A stretch of DNA of 40,810 nucleotides, taken from IMG/VR virus record IMGVR_UViG_3300032282_004692, positions 1 through 40,810 of that record; one strand, given 5' to 3'. This document shows, piece by piece, positions 31,554 through 39,251 of the stretch. Position 1 is the stretch's first letter. Each line of letters starts with the position of its first letter. This stretch comes from a virus. The notes under the pieces are model-generated. The model was not told the DNA's origin. It was given only the letters and a program-made list of their open reading frames with translations, and ran no database searches. The position numbers were made by a program, and so were the translations under genes.

Positions 31554-31582
31554 ATTCTAACAGGTGATATTTAGAATGTCAA
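31554..31582 (-). promoter_or_regulatory. Sigma70-type promoter of gp32
   Basis: On the minus strand a perfect TTGACA (31577-31582) is followed after 17 nt by TAGAAT (31554-31559). The -35 box encodes the Leu-Thr near the end of the DUF1825 gene. TCTAAATA in the spacer is one base from a late element, so dual early/late use is possible. Confidence 0.78.
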
Positions 31583-31939
31583 GGAGGAACCAAAATCAAG
31601 TGTGCCGTCTTCGGCACGTTGTCTGATTATCAACATTTTTTCTTTAATCGTATCATAAAATTCAGCCAAAGTTGTGTTTGGTTTCATTCCAAACAGAGAA
31701 GCTGATTCCATGAGTGAATTTTTAAACTCTTGAGCTTCTTCATCATCGGGAGATGCTAATCCAGCTCGAACAGCAAAAATTTTCTGTTGTTCAATTAAAC
31801 TAAGAACAGCATCAAAATATTCAAGAAGTTCACCTTTTTCCATAGTTTCAATGGTGGGAAATAGTGCAAATAATGCACTCTGCAGCTCCATAATTTGGTG
31901 AGCTTCTTTTCTTACTACGTCTGATGAGAAGAAAGACAT
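31571..31939 (-). CDS. DUF1825-family protein
   Basis: 122 aa. MSFFSSDVVRKEAHQIMELQ at the start and VLSLIEQQKIFAVRAGLASP in the middle match DUF1825, a family I know from cyanobacteria and their phages; function unknown. All-helical and acidic. It overlaps gp59 by 25 nt and its last codons carry the gp32 promoter. Position among replication genes suggests a link to replication or host takeover. Confidence 0.75.
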   Translation of the reverse strand: MSFFSSDVVRKEAHQIMELQSALFALFPTIETMEKGELLEYFDAVLSLIEQQKIFAVRAGLASPDDEEAQEFKNSLMESASLFGMKPNTTLAEFYDTIKEKMLIIRQRAEDGTLDFGSSLTF

Positions 31940-32532
31940 TTTTGTTCTAATACTTTTTCTTTAAGTGTATGTTTATATTTACACAAGTCAATATCAAGAA
32001 ATGATGAATACTTTATTAGTGTTTTCCTCACATCTTTCCAGACAAGTGGTTCGTTAATTGATTTATCAAACTGGGGAATAAAATTTAAAAGTTTGTTGAG
32101 AATTACAAATGTCTCCAATGTAATTTTACTTCCCAAATAATATTTTAACAGAGGAGGATGGGTAATGTCAACCCTAAACAGATCGTCAAATGAATCTACT
32201 TCAGATAAAAGAAAATCTACATCACACTTGAAAGTATAATGTAGACTTTCTATTCTTTTTTTCCATTCGGTGTGATTCCTATCTCCATTGACACTGACAA
32301 TTTCTCCTATCCAAGAATATTTGTCAAGAATAAAATTAGCAATGAAATATTCGAGTAAGGCTTCGGATGAAAATTTTTTACCAAGTTTTTCAAAAAAATA
32401 TTTGTCGGATCTTTTTTCAAAACTTTTTACGGTAGTTCTTGATTTGCCGTTAAACTTTACATAATCATAAGTTTCGCTAGTAAAATGTAATTTCAAAGAG
32501 ATATACATTTTATAAGCTTCAAATCCAGTCAT
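31915..32532 (-). CDS. 59: gp59 helicase loader
   Basis: 205 aa (T4 gp59 is 217). MTGFEAYKMYISLKLHFTSE and YDYVKFNGKSRTTVKSFEKR are the typical N-terminus. The C-terminal half is helical and basic (KVLEQKC). gp59 loads the gp41 helicase onto gp32-coated forks. Start coupled to gp33 by ATGA; gp32 lies two genes downstream. Confidence 0.9.
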   Translation of the reverse strand: MTGFEAYKMYISLKLHFTSETYDYVKFNGKSRTTVKSFEKRSDKYFFEKLGKKFSSEALLEYFIANFILDKYSWIGEIVSVNGDRNHTEWKKRIESLHYTFKCDVDFLLSEVDSFDDLFRVDITHPPLLKYYLGSKITLETFVILNKLLNFIPQFDKSINEPLVWKDVRKTLIKYSSFLDIDLCKYKHTLKEKVLEQKCLSSHQT

Positions 32533-32804
32533 ATAATAAGTTTTGCGTTGGAAGAACGCTTCATATAATTCAAACGTTGAGCATCATGGCGAATTTTTTC
32601 TTTCAGTGGTTTTGAAATTAACTTATTTACTGTATCCACTTCAATGTTATTTTCGGCACAAAAATGTACAACCGCTTCAATATAATTTAAAGAGCCATTA
32701 CTTCTCTTTACAACATTTTCAATTTCCAGAGAAAATTTAGAAGAAGTCATAAACTTTTCTTCTAAAACTTTATCAATATCTATTTGACTATTATCTATTT
32801 TCAT
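32529..32804 (-). CDS. 33: gp33 late-transcription co-activator
   Basis: 91 aa from ATG 32804 (MKIDNSQIDIDKVLEEKFMT); a longer frame to 32846 would lie inside the exonuclease gene. YIEAVVHFCAENNIEVDTVN and LISKPLKEKIRHDAQRLNYM match gp33, which binds the RNA polymerase flap and links it to the sliding clamp at late promoters. This agrees with the NATAAATA elements seen in the window. Overlaps the exonuclease by 14 nt and gp59 by 4 nt. Confidence 0.85.
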   Translation of the reverse strand: MKIDNSQIDIDKVLEEKFMTSSKFSLEIENVVKRSNGSLNYIEAVVHFCAENNIEVDTVNKLISKPLKEKIRHDAQRLNYMKRSSNAKLII

Positions 32805-33477
32805 TAGTACATTTTTCCTCTGAGGTATGAAATTTAACAAATTCATCGATATAATCCTTTAGTAGGTTGATATACTTCATTTTATCATAAACTTCGAACA
32901 CTTGGCAATCCCCTGTTTCACAAGAGATAATCGTTACAAGTTTATCTACTTCAATGCCAGTCATTTCATAATACATGTAGGCATAGGCAACTTCTTGAAC
33001 AAAATAATGTTCGATCCATTCCCTTCTTTTTTCTTTTGCTGATGTTTTAAAATCTACAATTGCAAGTTCTTTATTGAACTCAGCAATGCAGTCAACTCTA
33101 CCAGCAAGACCAAGATAATCACTGTAAAGAGGTGCTTCAAGTGCATGAATATTATTAATACACTTAAGTGTTGATTTAGAATCTTCAAACATCATAAAAG
33201 GTAACGACATGGGATCGCCTTTTATTTCTTTGTTATTTAAATAATCTTCAACAATAGCATGATAATCTGTACCACGTCCTGTCGCATGTTTAGTAATCTT
33301 ATCTGCTTCAGCATCGCCTACACGTTCACGCCATTCTTTAAAGAACTGACGACTTTTAAAAGAAATAACTGATGTAATTGATGGACGTTTTTTTCCACTA
33401 GGAGTTGTGTAATATCTAACTCCGTTGATTGTTTCTGCCTTCAAATCTTCAAATTTTTTATCAAGATGAACAAACAT
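32791..33477 (-). CDS. PD-(D/E)XK exonuclease (MGME1/RecB-like)
   Basis: 228 aa. GRGTDYHAIVEDYL (H73), LAGRVDCIAEF (D129) and LAIVDFKTS (D142-x-K144) form the PD-(D/E)XK nuclease site. KRPSITSVISF and the late helix YFVQEVAYAYMYYEMTG complete the RecB/Cas4-like pattern of the MGME1-type nucleases often found in cyanophages. A Cas4-type iron-sulphur cysteine set is absent. It probably processes DNA ends in recombination or host DNA breakdown. It lies between phoH and gp33. Confidence 0.82.
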   Translation of the reverse strand: MFVHLDKKFEDLKAETINGVRYYTTPSGKKRPSITSVISFKSRQFFKEWRERVGDAEADKITKHATGRGTDYHAIVEDYLNNKEIKGDPMSLPFMMFEDSKSTLKCINNIHALEAPLYSDYLGLAGRVDCIAEFNKELAIVDFKTSAKEKRREWIEHYFVQEVAYAYMYYEMTGIEVDKLVTIISCETGDCQVFEVYDKMKYINLLKDYIDEFVKFHTSEEKCTNENR

Positions 33478-33479
33478 AA

Positions 33480-34238
33480 TTATAATCCTAGATTGTGTTT
33501 TGCAATAAGATAAGATTTTACAAGTCCGCTGCGAACAATGTCTTCAATGCCAAATTCAACAGAAGTAAATTCTTTCATGCTTTGAATGATTTTTATGAAA
33601 TCAACAATTCCGTTACGTTCATGTTGTTTAATCAAGTCAGATTGAACAACATCCCCACAGAAAATAATTTTACTATCTTCACCGACACGAGTAATGATTG
33701 AATCAAGTTCATGGAAATTAAGATTCTGACACTCATCAATAATCAAAATAGCATTATCAAAAGTAGTGCCACGAATAAACGAAGTTGACCAAAAACTAAT
33801 CGTATCTTGTGATTTTAGATTGCCATAAAGCATTTCAAAAGAATTATCATCAGGCATCTTGAACATGTATTTTACCATGTTCTTGTATGGAATTTGATAA
33901 AGTGAAGACTTGTCTTCATGATCACCAGGAAGAAAACCAATTTCACGAGTTGCAACCAGAGAACGAACAATATAAATTTTTTCATATGGCGTATCTGGAT
34001 TTAGAACTTCCTTGAGAGCAAGATAAAGACTGATAAAAGTTTTGCCAGTTCCTGCCGCACCATAGGCAAAAAGATTTTGCCCCTTTGCATAAGCATCAAA
34101 CAAAAGTTCTTGATTATCTGTCAATGGTTCAATTTCAGAAAGATAATCTAAATTGATTGGTTTCTTTCGTTTCATATGTTTATTACTCATACCGAATGGA
34201 ACGGGATTGGGAGATTTACTTTTTCTAGCTCTTGGCAT
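33480..34238 (-). CDS. phoH: PhoH-like ATPase
   Basis: 252 aa. Walker A GAAGTGKT (60-67) and Walker B AILIIDECQN (163-172) are present, with YIVRSLVATREIGFLPGDHE and IIFCGDVVQSDL between and after them. All are PhoH family signatures. The N-terminus is short and basic (RKSKSPNPVPF). phoH is widespread in cyanophages; a phosphate-starvation role is assumed from E. coli, while an RNA/DNA helicase-like role is as likely. It ends 2 nt before the exonuclease start. Confidence 0.92.
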   Translation of the reverse strand: MPRARKSKSPNPVPFGMSNKHMKRKKPINLDYLSEIEPLTDNQELLFDAYAKGQNLFAYGAAGTGKTFISLYLALKEVLNPDTPYEKIYIVRSLVATREIGFLPGDHEDKSSLYQIPYKNMVKYMFKMPDDNSFEMLYGNLKSQDTISFWSTSFIRGTTFDNAILIIDECQNLNFHELDSIITRVGEDSKIIFCGDVVQSDLIKQHERNGIVDFIKIIQSMKEFTSVEFGIEDIVRSGLVKSYLIAKHNLGL

Positions 34239-34239
34239 T

Positions 34240-34470
34240 TTAAATTCTAAAGGTAGCGTTGGGGTGATGTGATTTTACTTTACGAAGAACGTCTTTAAAT
34301 CCTTCAGGAACTCGATCTCTGAGTCCAGGATCTCCAACCGCTGATAATGCTGATAAATGTATCTGTTCCAAATCTGGATTAGCTTCAAGATATGGTTCTC
34401 TCTGAGCCATATACATCCATTTTTCTGTAATCTCTCCTGTGTTTTTATCTCTGAACGTGTATGTTGGCAT
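34240..34470 (-). CDS. Conserved small hypothetical protein (76 aa)
   Basis: 76 aa, MPTYTFRDKNTGEITEKWMY at the start, which resembles the first strands of FmdB-type zinc ribbons, but the CxxC pairs are missing, so no metal site is supported. The rest is Pro/Lys/His-containing (VRKVKSHHPNATFRI). ATG overlaps the upstream stop (TAATG). Confidence 0.65.
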   Translation of the reverse strand: MPTYTFRDKNTGEITEKWMYMAQREPYLEANPDLEQIHLSALSAVGDPGLRDRVPEGFKDVLRKVKSHHPNATFRI

Positions 34471-34613
34471 TATTCTTTTGGGGTTTGAGTATTTAAATTG
34501 AATTCTTTTTTAAATGCAGAGCGAAGACGTTGTGCAAATTCAAGAATATCATGATTATTATTATAGATCAAACCGCATTCTTTTGCAAGTTTAATAATTT
34601 CTTCGTTGTTCAT
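34470..34613 (-). CDS. Tiny conserved hypothetical protein (47 aa)
   Basis: 47 codons, MNNEEIIKLAKECGLIYNNN at the start, helical, ending NLNTQTPKE. GAGG lies about 9 nt upstream of the ATG, and the stop is shared with the next start (TAATG). Both support a real gene. Function unknown. Confidence 0.7.
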   Translation of the reverse strand: MNNEEIIKLAKECGLIYNNNHDILEFAQRLRSAFKKEFNLNTQTPKE

Positions 34614-34623
34614 TGACTGATCC

Positions 34624-35187
34624 TCAAAAAAGATTTAGTTGATGTTGTGGTTCTGTATATAATTTATATGCTAATGTAACTCTTAATCCATTAAAATCTT
34701 TAGATAATGGTTGGGAAAAATGTGGAATGTTTCCACTAAAGTAAACTGCTCTTCCTGGTCTTGGATGAATTGCTTTCGTTTCATCCTCCATTTCAAACAC
34801 CGTTGCTCCAGCCCACTCAACATTCCATTCAGTATTGCAATATAATAATAGTGTTCTTCCATTATCATTTTCGAAATCTTGATGTAAATTTCCTTGCTGA
34901 CCAAAAGTTGCACCATTTAAATAAACTCTTTCTAAAGATACATTTTCATCAAAAAATATTTTGATTTTATCTTTCACTATTTTAAATATATGGTGAGTAA
35001 AATAATCATAGGAATTGAGATCTAAATGCCAAAAAAGTTTTCCATTTGATCTTGCATTAAAATTACTGAATCCGTTAAGCTTCCAACCTGGATGATCATT
35101 AGAATTTGTACATAAATCAATTATGTTAATAATATAATCATAATCTTGTTTATCAAAAAAATTTTCTATCAAAGAAAATCTCATCAA
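34624..35187 (-). CDS. 2OG-Fe(II) oxygenase
   Basis: 187 aa. H102-x-D104 (NLHQDFE) and H156 (NIPHFSQPL) are the iron ligands, and R169 (GLRVTLAYK) should hold 2-oxoglutarate. The jelly-roll strands and FGQQGNLHQDFENDNGRTLL fit the cyanophage prolyl-4-hydroxylase-like family. The substrate is unknown. The ATG overlaps the thyX stop (ATGA). A second Met follows the first and could be the true start. Confidence 0.85.
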   Translation of the reverse strand: MMRFSLIENFFDKQDYDYIINIIDLCTNSNDHPGWKLNGFSNFNARSNGKLFWHLDLNSYDYFTHHIFKIVKDKIKIFFDENVSLERVYLNGATFGQQGNLHQDFENDNGRTLLLYCNTEWNVEWAGATVFEMEDETKAIHPRPGRAVYFSGNIPHFSQPLSKDFNGLRVTLAYKLYTEPQHQLNLF

Positions 35188-35873
35188 TCAATCCTCAAAG
35201 AAGGTTGAATTAATTCTGCACAATCACAATCTTCGCAAACCCACCCAAGGGCTTCTGATACAGATGGAAAATTACAAATAAAAACTTTTTTACAAGCTGT
35301 TGCAACTTCCATATGTTCTTTTTGTGTGCCATTTTTTTCACGAAGCTGAATATAATGTAGCCACGAACGACAAGAACCTGTCATATAAAGTTTTGTCTGC
35401 GTATTCTGTGGAAGAATTTTTCGAGCACATTCTTTTGCTACACCATGTTCTAACATATCTTCATAAAGTTCTTTGATATCTGCGAACACATGTTGAATAC
35501 GACGTTCAAAACTTTTCTTTACTTCAAGATCTAAATTATCAATTGAATTTTGACGATTCTTAGTATCTTGACTACGAAGTTCTGGAATAGCAATTTCATT
35601 GGCAAGCAGAGATGCATCTGCATAACGTTGTGAAAATTGTTGAAATGTAAAACTTCTATGACGCAAGATTTGAGTTGCAATATCAAGAGTAGTTTCAATT
35701 TCTAAAGTCATTGTAGACTGTTCAAAAACAGACCAGTGTTGATGTTCAACACAATATTTTAGAAGTTTTGCATAACTACTATTATCTTGATTTTGAGGGT
35801 TGCTTACACGAGCAATATAAGCCATCGTGGCTTCAGCTTTTGGAGTAATGGAAATAAGTTTCGCAGAATTCAT
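35184..35873 (-). CDS. thyX: FAD-dependent thymidylate synthase ThyX
   Basis: 229 aa. The ThyX signature RHRSFTFQQFSQR starts at R71 (Thr76 at the position often Ser; S81 and R83 kept). It makes dTMP from dUMP using methylene-tetrahydrofolate and FAD. EHQHWSVFEQSTMTLEIET and TGSCRSWLHYIQLR are further conserved parts. Supplies dTTP for phage replication. Overlaps both neighbours by 4 nt. Confidence 0.94.
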   Translation of the reverse strand: MNSAKLISITPKAEATMAYIARVSNPQNQDNSSYAKLLKYCVEHQHWSVFEQSTMTLEIETTLDIATQILRHRSFTFQQFSQRYADASLLANEIAIPELRSQDTKNRQNSIDNLDLEVKKSFERRIQHVFADIKELYEDMLEHGVAKECARKILPQNTQTKLYMTGSCRSWLHYIQLREKNGTQKEHMEVATACKKVFICNFPSVSEALGWVCEDCDCAELIQPSLRID

Positions 35874-36166
35874 TTTCTTTTTTTATCAGATGATTTGGCA
35901 ACGTAATTGTAAACTTTAGGATTTACTCTTCCTTCAGTATATTCAATATTTTTTAAAACGCCTCTATATAAATCATAATAGGCATCAAAAATTGAGATAA
36001 GAGTTCCTTGCACAATATCATAGCATATATTTTCTCCTTCTACAAGCGTTACCACGCGGCTGTTAAGAGGCAAAGATTTATCTTTAGCATCACTCTTAGG
36101 ACAATCAGATTTAATTAAATTTAAACCATATTTTTTGAAATATTCTCGTTTTTGATTTAAATCCAT
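35870..36166 (-). CDS. Conserved hypothetical protein (98 aa)
   Basis: 98 aa, MDLNQKREYFKKYGLNLIKS at the start, basic tail (AKSSDKKRK). A strong GGAGGT Shine-Dalgarno sits 6 nt upstream in the end of the previous gene. The middle (PLNSRVVTLVEGENICYDIV) is beta-rich. The stop overlaps the thyX start. I recall similar cyanophage proteins but no function. Confidence 0.7.
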   Translation of the reverse strand: MDLNQKREYFKKYGLNLIKSDCPKSDAKDKSLPLNSRVVTLVEGENICYDIVQGTLISIFDAYYDLYRGVLKNIEYTEGRVNPKVYNYVAKSSDKKRK

Positions 36167-36604
36167 TCAACCTCCACGTCCACCCCATTGAATTTCAGGA
36201 AATGCTTCTCGCACAACATTGAAAGTAATTTTATATTTTTTATGCAATTGTCTATCTTTAACTAACGAAAGAACTTCTGCTTCTCCTTCTTGCAGTCCTT
36301 CTAAAATTCGAATGAACATTTCTTCGCGACGTGTTTGATTTAAATTGTCATTACCGCCTTTAATGAAATGATAAAATAAACGAGCTTCATGTTCAAGCAT
36401 CGTATGTTCTGTACCAGCAGGAGCTTCGTTTTTTCTGTATGGAGGAGTTCCAGGTGGAAGCATATTAACTACACTTTCATCAAAATTCCAAATTAGTAGA
36501 GAACGAAGTGCTTGACTATTGTATTGATGCAAAAGAGCAATCTTTTCATTTTTCGTTTTGGCATTAGAAACCTTTTGGAAGATTTCGGACATTAATAATT
36601 TCAT
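36167..36604 (-). CDS. DUF6433-like conserved phage protein
   Basis: 145 aa from ATG 36604 (MKLLMSEIFQKVSNAKTKNE), whose ATG overlaps the RNase H stop (ATGA); an internal ATG at 36592 is the alternative. ALRSLLIWNFDESVVNMLPP, GTPPYRKNEAPAGTEHTMLE and MFIRILEGLQEGEAEVL are, as I remember, the features of a family (DUF6433) common in T4-like phages. It usually lies near RNase H or replication genes. Function unknown. Confidence 0.75.
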   Translation of the reverse strand: MKLLMSEIFQKVSNAKTKNEKIALLHQYNSQALRSLLIWNFDESVVNMLPPGTPPYRKNEAPAGTEHTMLEHEARLFYHFIKGGNDNLNQTRREEMFIRILEGLQEGEAEVLSLVKDRQLHKKYKITFNVVREAFPEIQWGGRGG

Positions 36605-37509
36605 TTTTTTAACCAAGGTAAATTACTATTAGTGAAACAAAATTCAGGCATCAGGTCAGATAAATTATATCTGGCAAAATAAGAAGGTGGAACTGTTTTC
36701 TTAGAAATATTTAGAGATTCAAAATAATTGATGATATCTGATTGCAAATTCATAGGAATAAAACTAAAATCAATTAAAGTTTTATTTCTTACATAATTTT
36801 TCAATTGATCTTCATTGCAAATATCATCAGCGTTTCCAGTTAAGAATAACTCAATTACTTTTTTACTAAGAGGTTTTTGTCTGGTATTTGTAACAAATGT
36901 ATCATCTGAAGAGAGATAATTTGGAATACCATCGGATCTATCTCCTTTTAAAATATGTTCGTTAACAAATAGAATAACATCTTGCTTCGAAACATCAATA
37001 TATTTTCGAAGAACTGGATTATATTGTTTTACAAAAGGATGTTTGTGCAATTGAATAAAATCTTTGTCTCCAGATAAAATTAATATCTGTTCTGGTGTTT
37101 TATTATTCTTTTGTAATTCAATATTAATTTTTACTTGACGATTACATAAAACTGAAATTACGTCATCCGCCTCTGCCCCTTCTACCTCAACAACTTTATA
37201 TGGAAAAAGTTCTTTAATTTCGTCCCTAATTTTATTTAAGCATTCGAAAATAGAACCCCAATCTAATCCAGATTTTTCTCTATCTTTTTTTCTATTGTGC
37301 TTATAATAAGGAAAAAATTCCCTCCTCCAATATTTTTTTGAGTCATAACAAAGAACAAGTTCGCCAAATTTAGGAGAGAATTTTTTTTCGTATGATTTGA
37401 TACTATTCAATACAAGATGACGCATAAAGTTTTCATCTAAATCATTGTTGATTTTAATATGCGACATCAAATTTGAAATCATTGTTTGATTCATATCAAC
37501 AAGTATCAT
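36601..37509 (-). CDS. rnh: RNase H (5'-3' exonuclease, FEN family)
   Basis: 302 aa (T4 Rnh is 305). The metal-site acidic residues appear in VDMNQTM, LVLCYDSKKYWRREFFPYYK, VEVEGAEADDVISVL and LILSGDKDFIQL. It removes RNA primers and flaps on the lagging strand. GAGGAG lies 8-10 nt upstream of the ATG, a strong Shine-Dalgarno inside the previous gene's last codons. Confidence 0.92.
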   Translation of the reverse strand: MILVDMNQTMISNLMSHIKINNDLDENFMRHLVLNSIKSYEKKFSPKFGELVLCYDSKKYWRREFFPYYKHNRKKDREKSGLDWGSIFECLNKIRDEIKELFPYKVVEVEGAEADDVISVLCNRQVKINIELQKNNKTPEQILILSGDKDFIQLHKHPFVKQYNPVLRKYIDVSKQDVILFVNEHILKGDRSDGIPNYLSSDDTFVTNTRQKPLSKKVIELFLTGNADDICNEDQLKNYVRNKTLIDFSFIPMNLQSDIINYFESLNISKKTVPPSYFARYNLSDLMPEFCFTNSNLPWLKK

Positions 37510-37512
37510 AAA

Positions 37513-37740
37513 TTACTCCTCTTCATAATCTTCCTCTGGTTCAAATCTAACTGAATATAATTCTGAATGTATGGGATTTCCATTTTCATCAAACATTTCT
37601 GGATGATTGCTGGGTAATCTTCTTTCAGTCAATGAATATGAAGCTTCATTAAGAATCCAACCAAACATCACACCAACAATAGCTGTTAAAATAATAAACG
37701 CTGCCGAAAAGAAAAGCGTAATCGTAGTAAGCGTTTCCAT
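37513..37740 (-). CDS. Small membrane protein (75 aa)
   Basis: 75 aa from ATG 37740 (METLTTITLFFSAAFIILTA); AGAGGAAA 8 nt upstream fixes this start over the longer frame to 37779. One strong membrane helix (about residues 5-30), then a soluble acidic tail ending EEDYEEE. The membrane side of the tail is not clear. It precedes RNase H; a role in host membrane or replication anchoring is only a guess. Confidence 0.75.
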   Translation of the reverse strand: METLTTITLFFSAAFIILTAIVGVMFGWILNEASYSLTERRLPSNHPEMFDENGNPIHSELYSVRFEPEEDYEEE

Positions 37741-37741
37741 T

Positions 37742-37903
37742 TTAATTTCCTCTTGGGATTTTTTTGAAGATGAACTCAAAATCGAAATTAAATCCGATTA
37801 ATCTACTTCCCAACTTTATGAGTTTCCCGAAGGAAATCCTAAAGCTAGGCTCATTGGATTTCCTCCTGGTTAACATTAACTTTACACCTTTATTTAGTTT
37901 CAT
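37742..37903 (-). CDS. Possible 53-aa basic ORF (doubtful)
   Basis: 53 codons, MKLNKGVKLMLTRRKSNEPS and on, joined to the upstream stop by TAATG and ending in the Shine-Dalgarno of the next gene. It fills the 160-nt gap, but an out-of-frame 12-codon ORF with a far better ribosome site (37816-37854) lies inside it, so only one of the two may be used. The protein is basic and unlike its neighbours. Confidence 0.35.
   Translation of the reverse strand: MKLNKGVKLMLTRRKSNEPSFRISFGKLIKLGSRLIGFNFDFEFIFKKIPRGN
37816..37854 (-). CDS. 12-codon leader-type ORF with perfect Shine-Dalgarno
   Basis: MSLALGFPSGNS, preceded by AGGAGG (37862-37867) at 7-nt spacing, among the best ribosome sites in the window. 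Its last codons form a TTTCC-TTCG-GGAAA hairpin (37823-37836), a C(UUCG)G tetraloop. It could be a leader peptide or a micro-protein; it is too short to judge by composition. Confidence 0.4.
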   Translation of the reverse strand: MSLALGFPSGNS

Positions 37904-38625
37904 TACATAGCCTTAAGTAAGATGCAGTGTTGATTAATACGTCCAGTTGGAACTTTATGTTTTGTTTTGATACTGTTTTTAATTTGTTCAATTCCTTCTG
38001 GTCGAATAGGACCAGTCAATCGAGGAAGAACTACCAATGGATTGCGAATGCGTTTTGTCCAAGATTTTTCTTCATCAAAATCAATAACTGTTGTTCCTTT
38101 AACTTTGATATTTTTATTTGCATAAATGACTGTCAGCTCATTCATTTTTGTATTGTAGAAACACAAAACACGTTTGGCAACCATCAATGCAGGGTCAATA
38201 GATTTGTAAATTGTTCCTCCGATAATTTGTGCCTGATTGTATCGAATACCTTTGACTTGTTTTTCTGGAGGCGGGGAATTACGTTTACGAGTAATGCGTT
38301 TAGTATCTTTATAAGTTTTTACATCCTCCACAATTTGTTGAAGCATTTCTTGATATTCACGAAGTTCTGGTTTTTTCAGATGACCATAGGCTTCGCTCAA
38401 AACAGGATCCATACCTCTAATAGCATCTTGAACATCAGAAAGTTCAATAAAAACATTTCTCAAAGTAGAATCATCTTCACAAATTTGATTGATTGTTCGA
38501 CGATCTACTTTTTCACCCTGAAGAAATTTAAGCATATTAAATTTTGGTTTTTTCCTATAGATGATAAATTCATCAATCATAGTGTTGATGACTTCATCTA
38601 CTTGAGAAATAACTTCATTAGCCAT
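37903..38625 (-). CDS. Conserved cyanophage hypothetical protein (240 aa)
   Basis: 240 aa from ATG 38625 (MANEVISQVDEVINTMIDEF), with AGGAGA 9-10 nt upstream; the longer frame to 38661 is rejected. N-terminal half helical (QEMLQQIVEDVKTYKDTKRI), then KRNSPPPEKQVKGIRYNQAQ, then a beta-rich half (RVLCFYNTKMNELTVIYANK). Basic overall. Function unknown. Overlaps the glutaredoxin gene by 8 nt. Confidence 0.72.
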   Translation of the reverse strand: MANEVISQVDEVINTMIDEFIIYRKKPKFNMLKFLQGEKVDRRTINQICEDDSTLRNVFIELSDVQDAIRGMDPVLSEAYGHLKKPELREYQEMLQQIVEDVKTYKDTKRITRKRNSPPPEKQVKGIRYNQAQIIGGTIYKSIDPALMVAKRVLCFYNTKMNELTVIYANKNIKVKGTTVIDFDEEKSWTKRIRNPLVVLPRLTGPIRPEGIEQIKNSIKTKHKVPTGRINQHCILLKAM

Positions 38626-38890
38626 TGTTGAGTTTCTCCTGAAAATAACGAACAGTTTCAATCAAACCACCGATACAAATCCCATCAATATAAACTTGAG
38701 GGAAGATCGCAAACCCCGAATGAATTTTAGCATAATCGGAAAACGGAATGCCGTCTCCTGTTTCGCCAAGTCGCAAAACTTGATGTTCTTCGTAAGGAAC
38801 ATTTAAATTTTTTAGTAGATTCTTAAGTTTTAAACAATGTACACAGTTGTTAACTGTATACACTACTGCTGTTTGATTCACGGAGTTCAT
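38618..38890 (-). CDS. Glutaredoxin
   Basis: 90 aa from ATG 38890; a start at 38911 is also possible and no Shine-Dalgarno decides. The active site is C16-V-H-C19 (NNCVHCLKLKNLL). IFPQVYIDGICIGG gives the cis-Pro and the glutathione-binding GG. Probably reduces ribonucleotide reductase or other thiols, as T4 NrdC does. Overlaps both neighbours. Confidence 0.9.
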   Translation of the reverse strand: MNSVNQTAVVYTVNNCVHCLKLKNLLKNLNVPYEEHQVLRLGETGDGIPFSDYAKIHSGFAIFPQVYIDGICIGGLIETVRYFQEKLNNG

Positions 38891-39044
38891 GGTAATACTG
38901 GACAAGTTCATCGTCTGTCATTTTATTATAATAACCAGACGTATATAATTTTGTTAAAGAAGATAGACTTTTATCGTATTCATCGAAAAGAATAAATTGA
39001 ATCTTCTTAATGAGAGATTCTCTTTCCTGTGTTGGCAAAGACAT
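38850..39044 (-). CDS. Small hypothetical protein (64 aa)
   Basis: 64 aa, MSLPTQERESLIKKIQFILF at the start, helical, with YYNKMTDDELVQYYHELRES near the end. GGGAG lies about 9 nt upstream of the ATG. It overlaps glutaredoxin by about 40 nt. A late-promoter-like GATAAATA lies 25 nt upstream. Confidence 0.68.
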   Translation of the reverse strand: MSLPTQERESLIKKIQFILFDEYDKSLSSLTKLYTSGYYNKMTDDELVQYYHELRESNSSSVYS

Positions 39045-39067
39045 GAGTATGCTCCCTAATTTTGTTC

Positions 39068-39223
39068 CTATTTATCAGTTGTTTCAGATTTTGGTTCAAG
39101 TAAACTTGCCGTCACAATAGGACTCTTCATCATTTTTTTGAATTGTTTCATTTGTCGATCCAATTCATGCTTGACATTGAGAATTTTCCTTTCGTGTGGG
39201 ACACCAAAACCTTTGAACGACAT
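39068..39223 (-). CDS. Tiny basic hypothetical protein (51 aa)
   Basis: 51 codons, MSFKGFGVPHERKILNVKHE at the start, then LDRQMKQFKKMMKS. Helical and basic with a Ser/Thr/Glu tail. The ATG follows the U-run of the terminator at once. Its transcript should start near 39242 from the nested promoter, giving a leader of about 20 nt without a clear Shine-Dalgarno. Confidence 0.6.
   Translation of the reverse strand: MSFKGFGVPHERKILNVKHELDRQMKQFKKMMKSPIVTASLLEPKSETTDK
39069..39076 (-). promoter_or_regulatory. Possible late promoter upstream of the glutaredoxin pair
   Basis: GATAAATA (NATAAATA) on the minus strand, 25 nt before the ATG at 39044, formed by the last codons of the 51-aa gene. It could give late expression of the 64-aa gene and glutaredoxin. 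An 8-bp AT-rich match can arise by chance. Confidence 0.4.
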
Positions 39224-39227
39224 AAAA

Positions 39228-39251
39228 AATGGAAGATTTTACTCTTCCATT
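39228..39251 (-). terminator. Terminator overlapping a promoter
   Basis: AATGGAAGA pairs perfectly with TCTTCCATT (9 bp, 6-nt loop) on the minus strand, followed by TTTTTT (39224-39229). It ends transcripts from the 54-aa gene side. Its 5' arm includes the last bases of the -10 box at 39249-39254. Confidence 0.75.
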
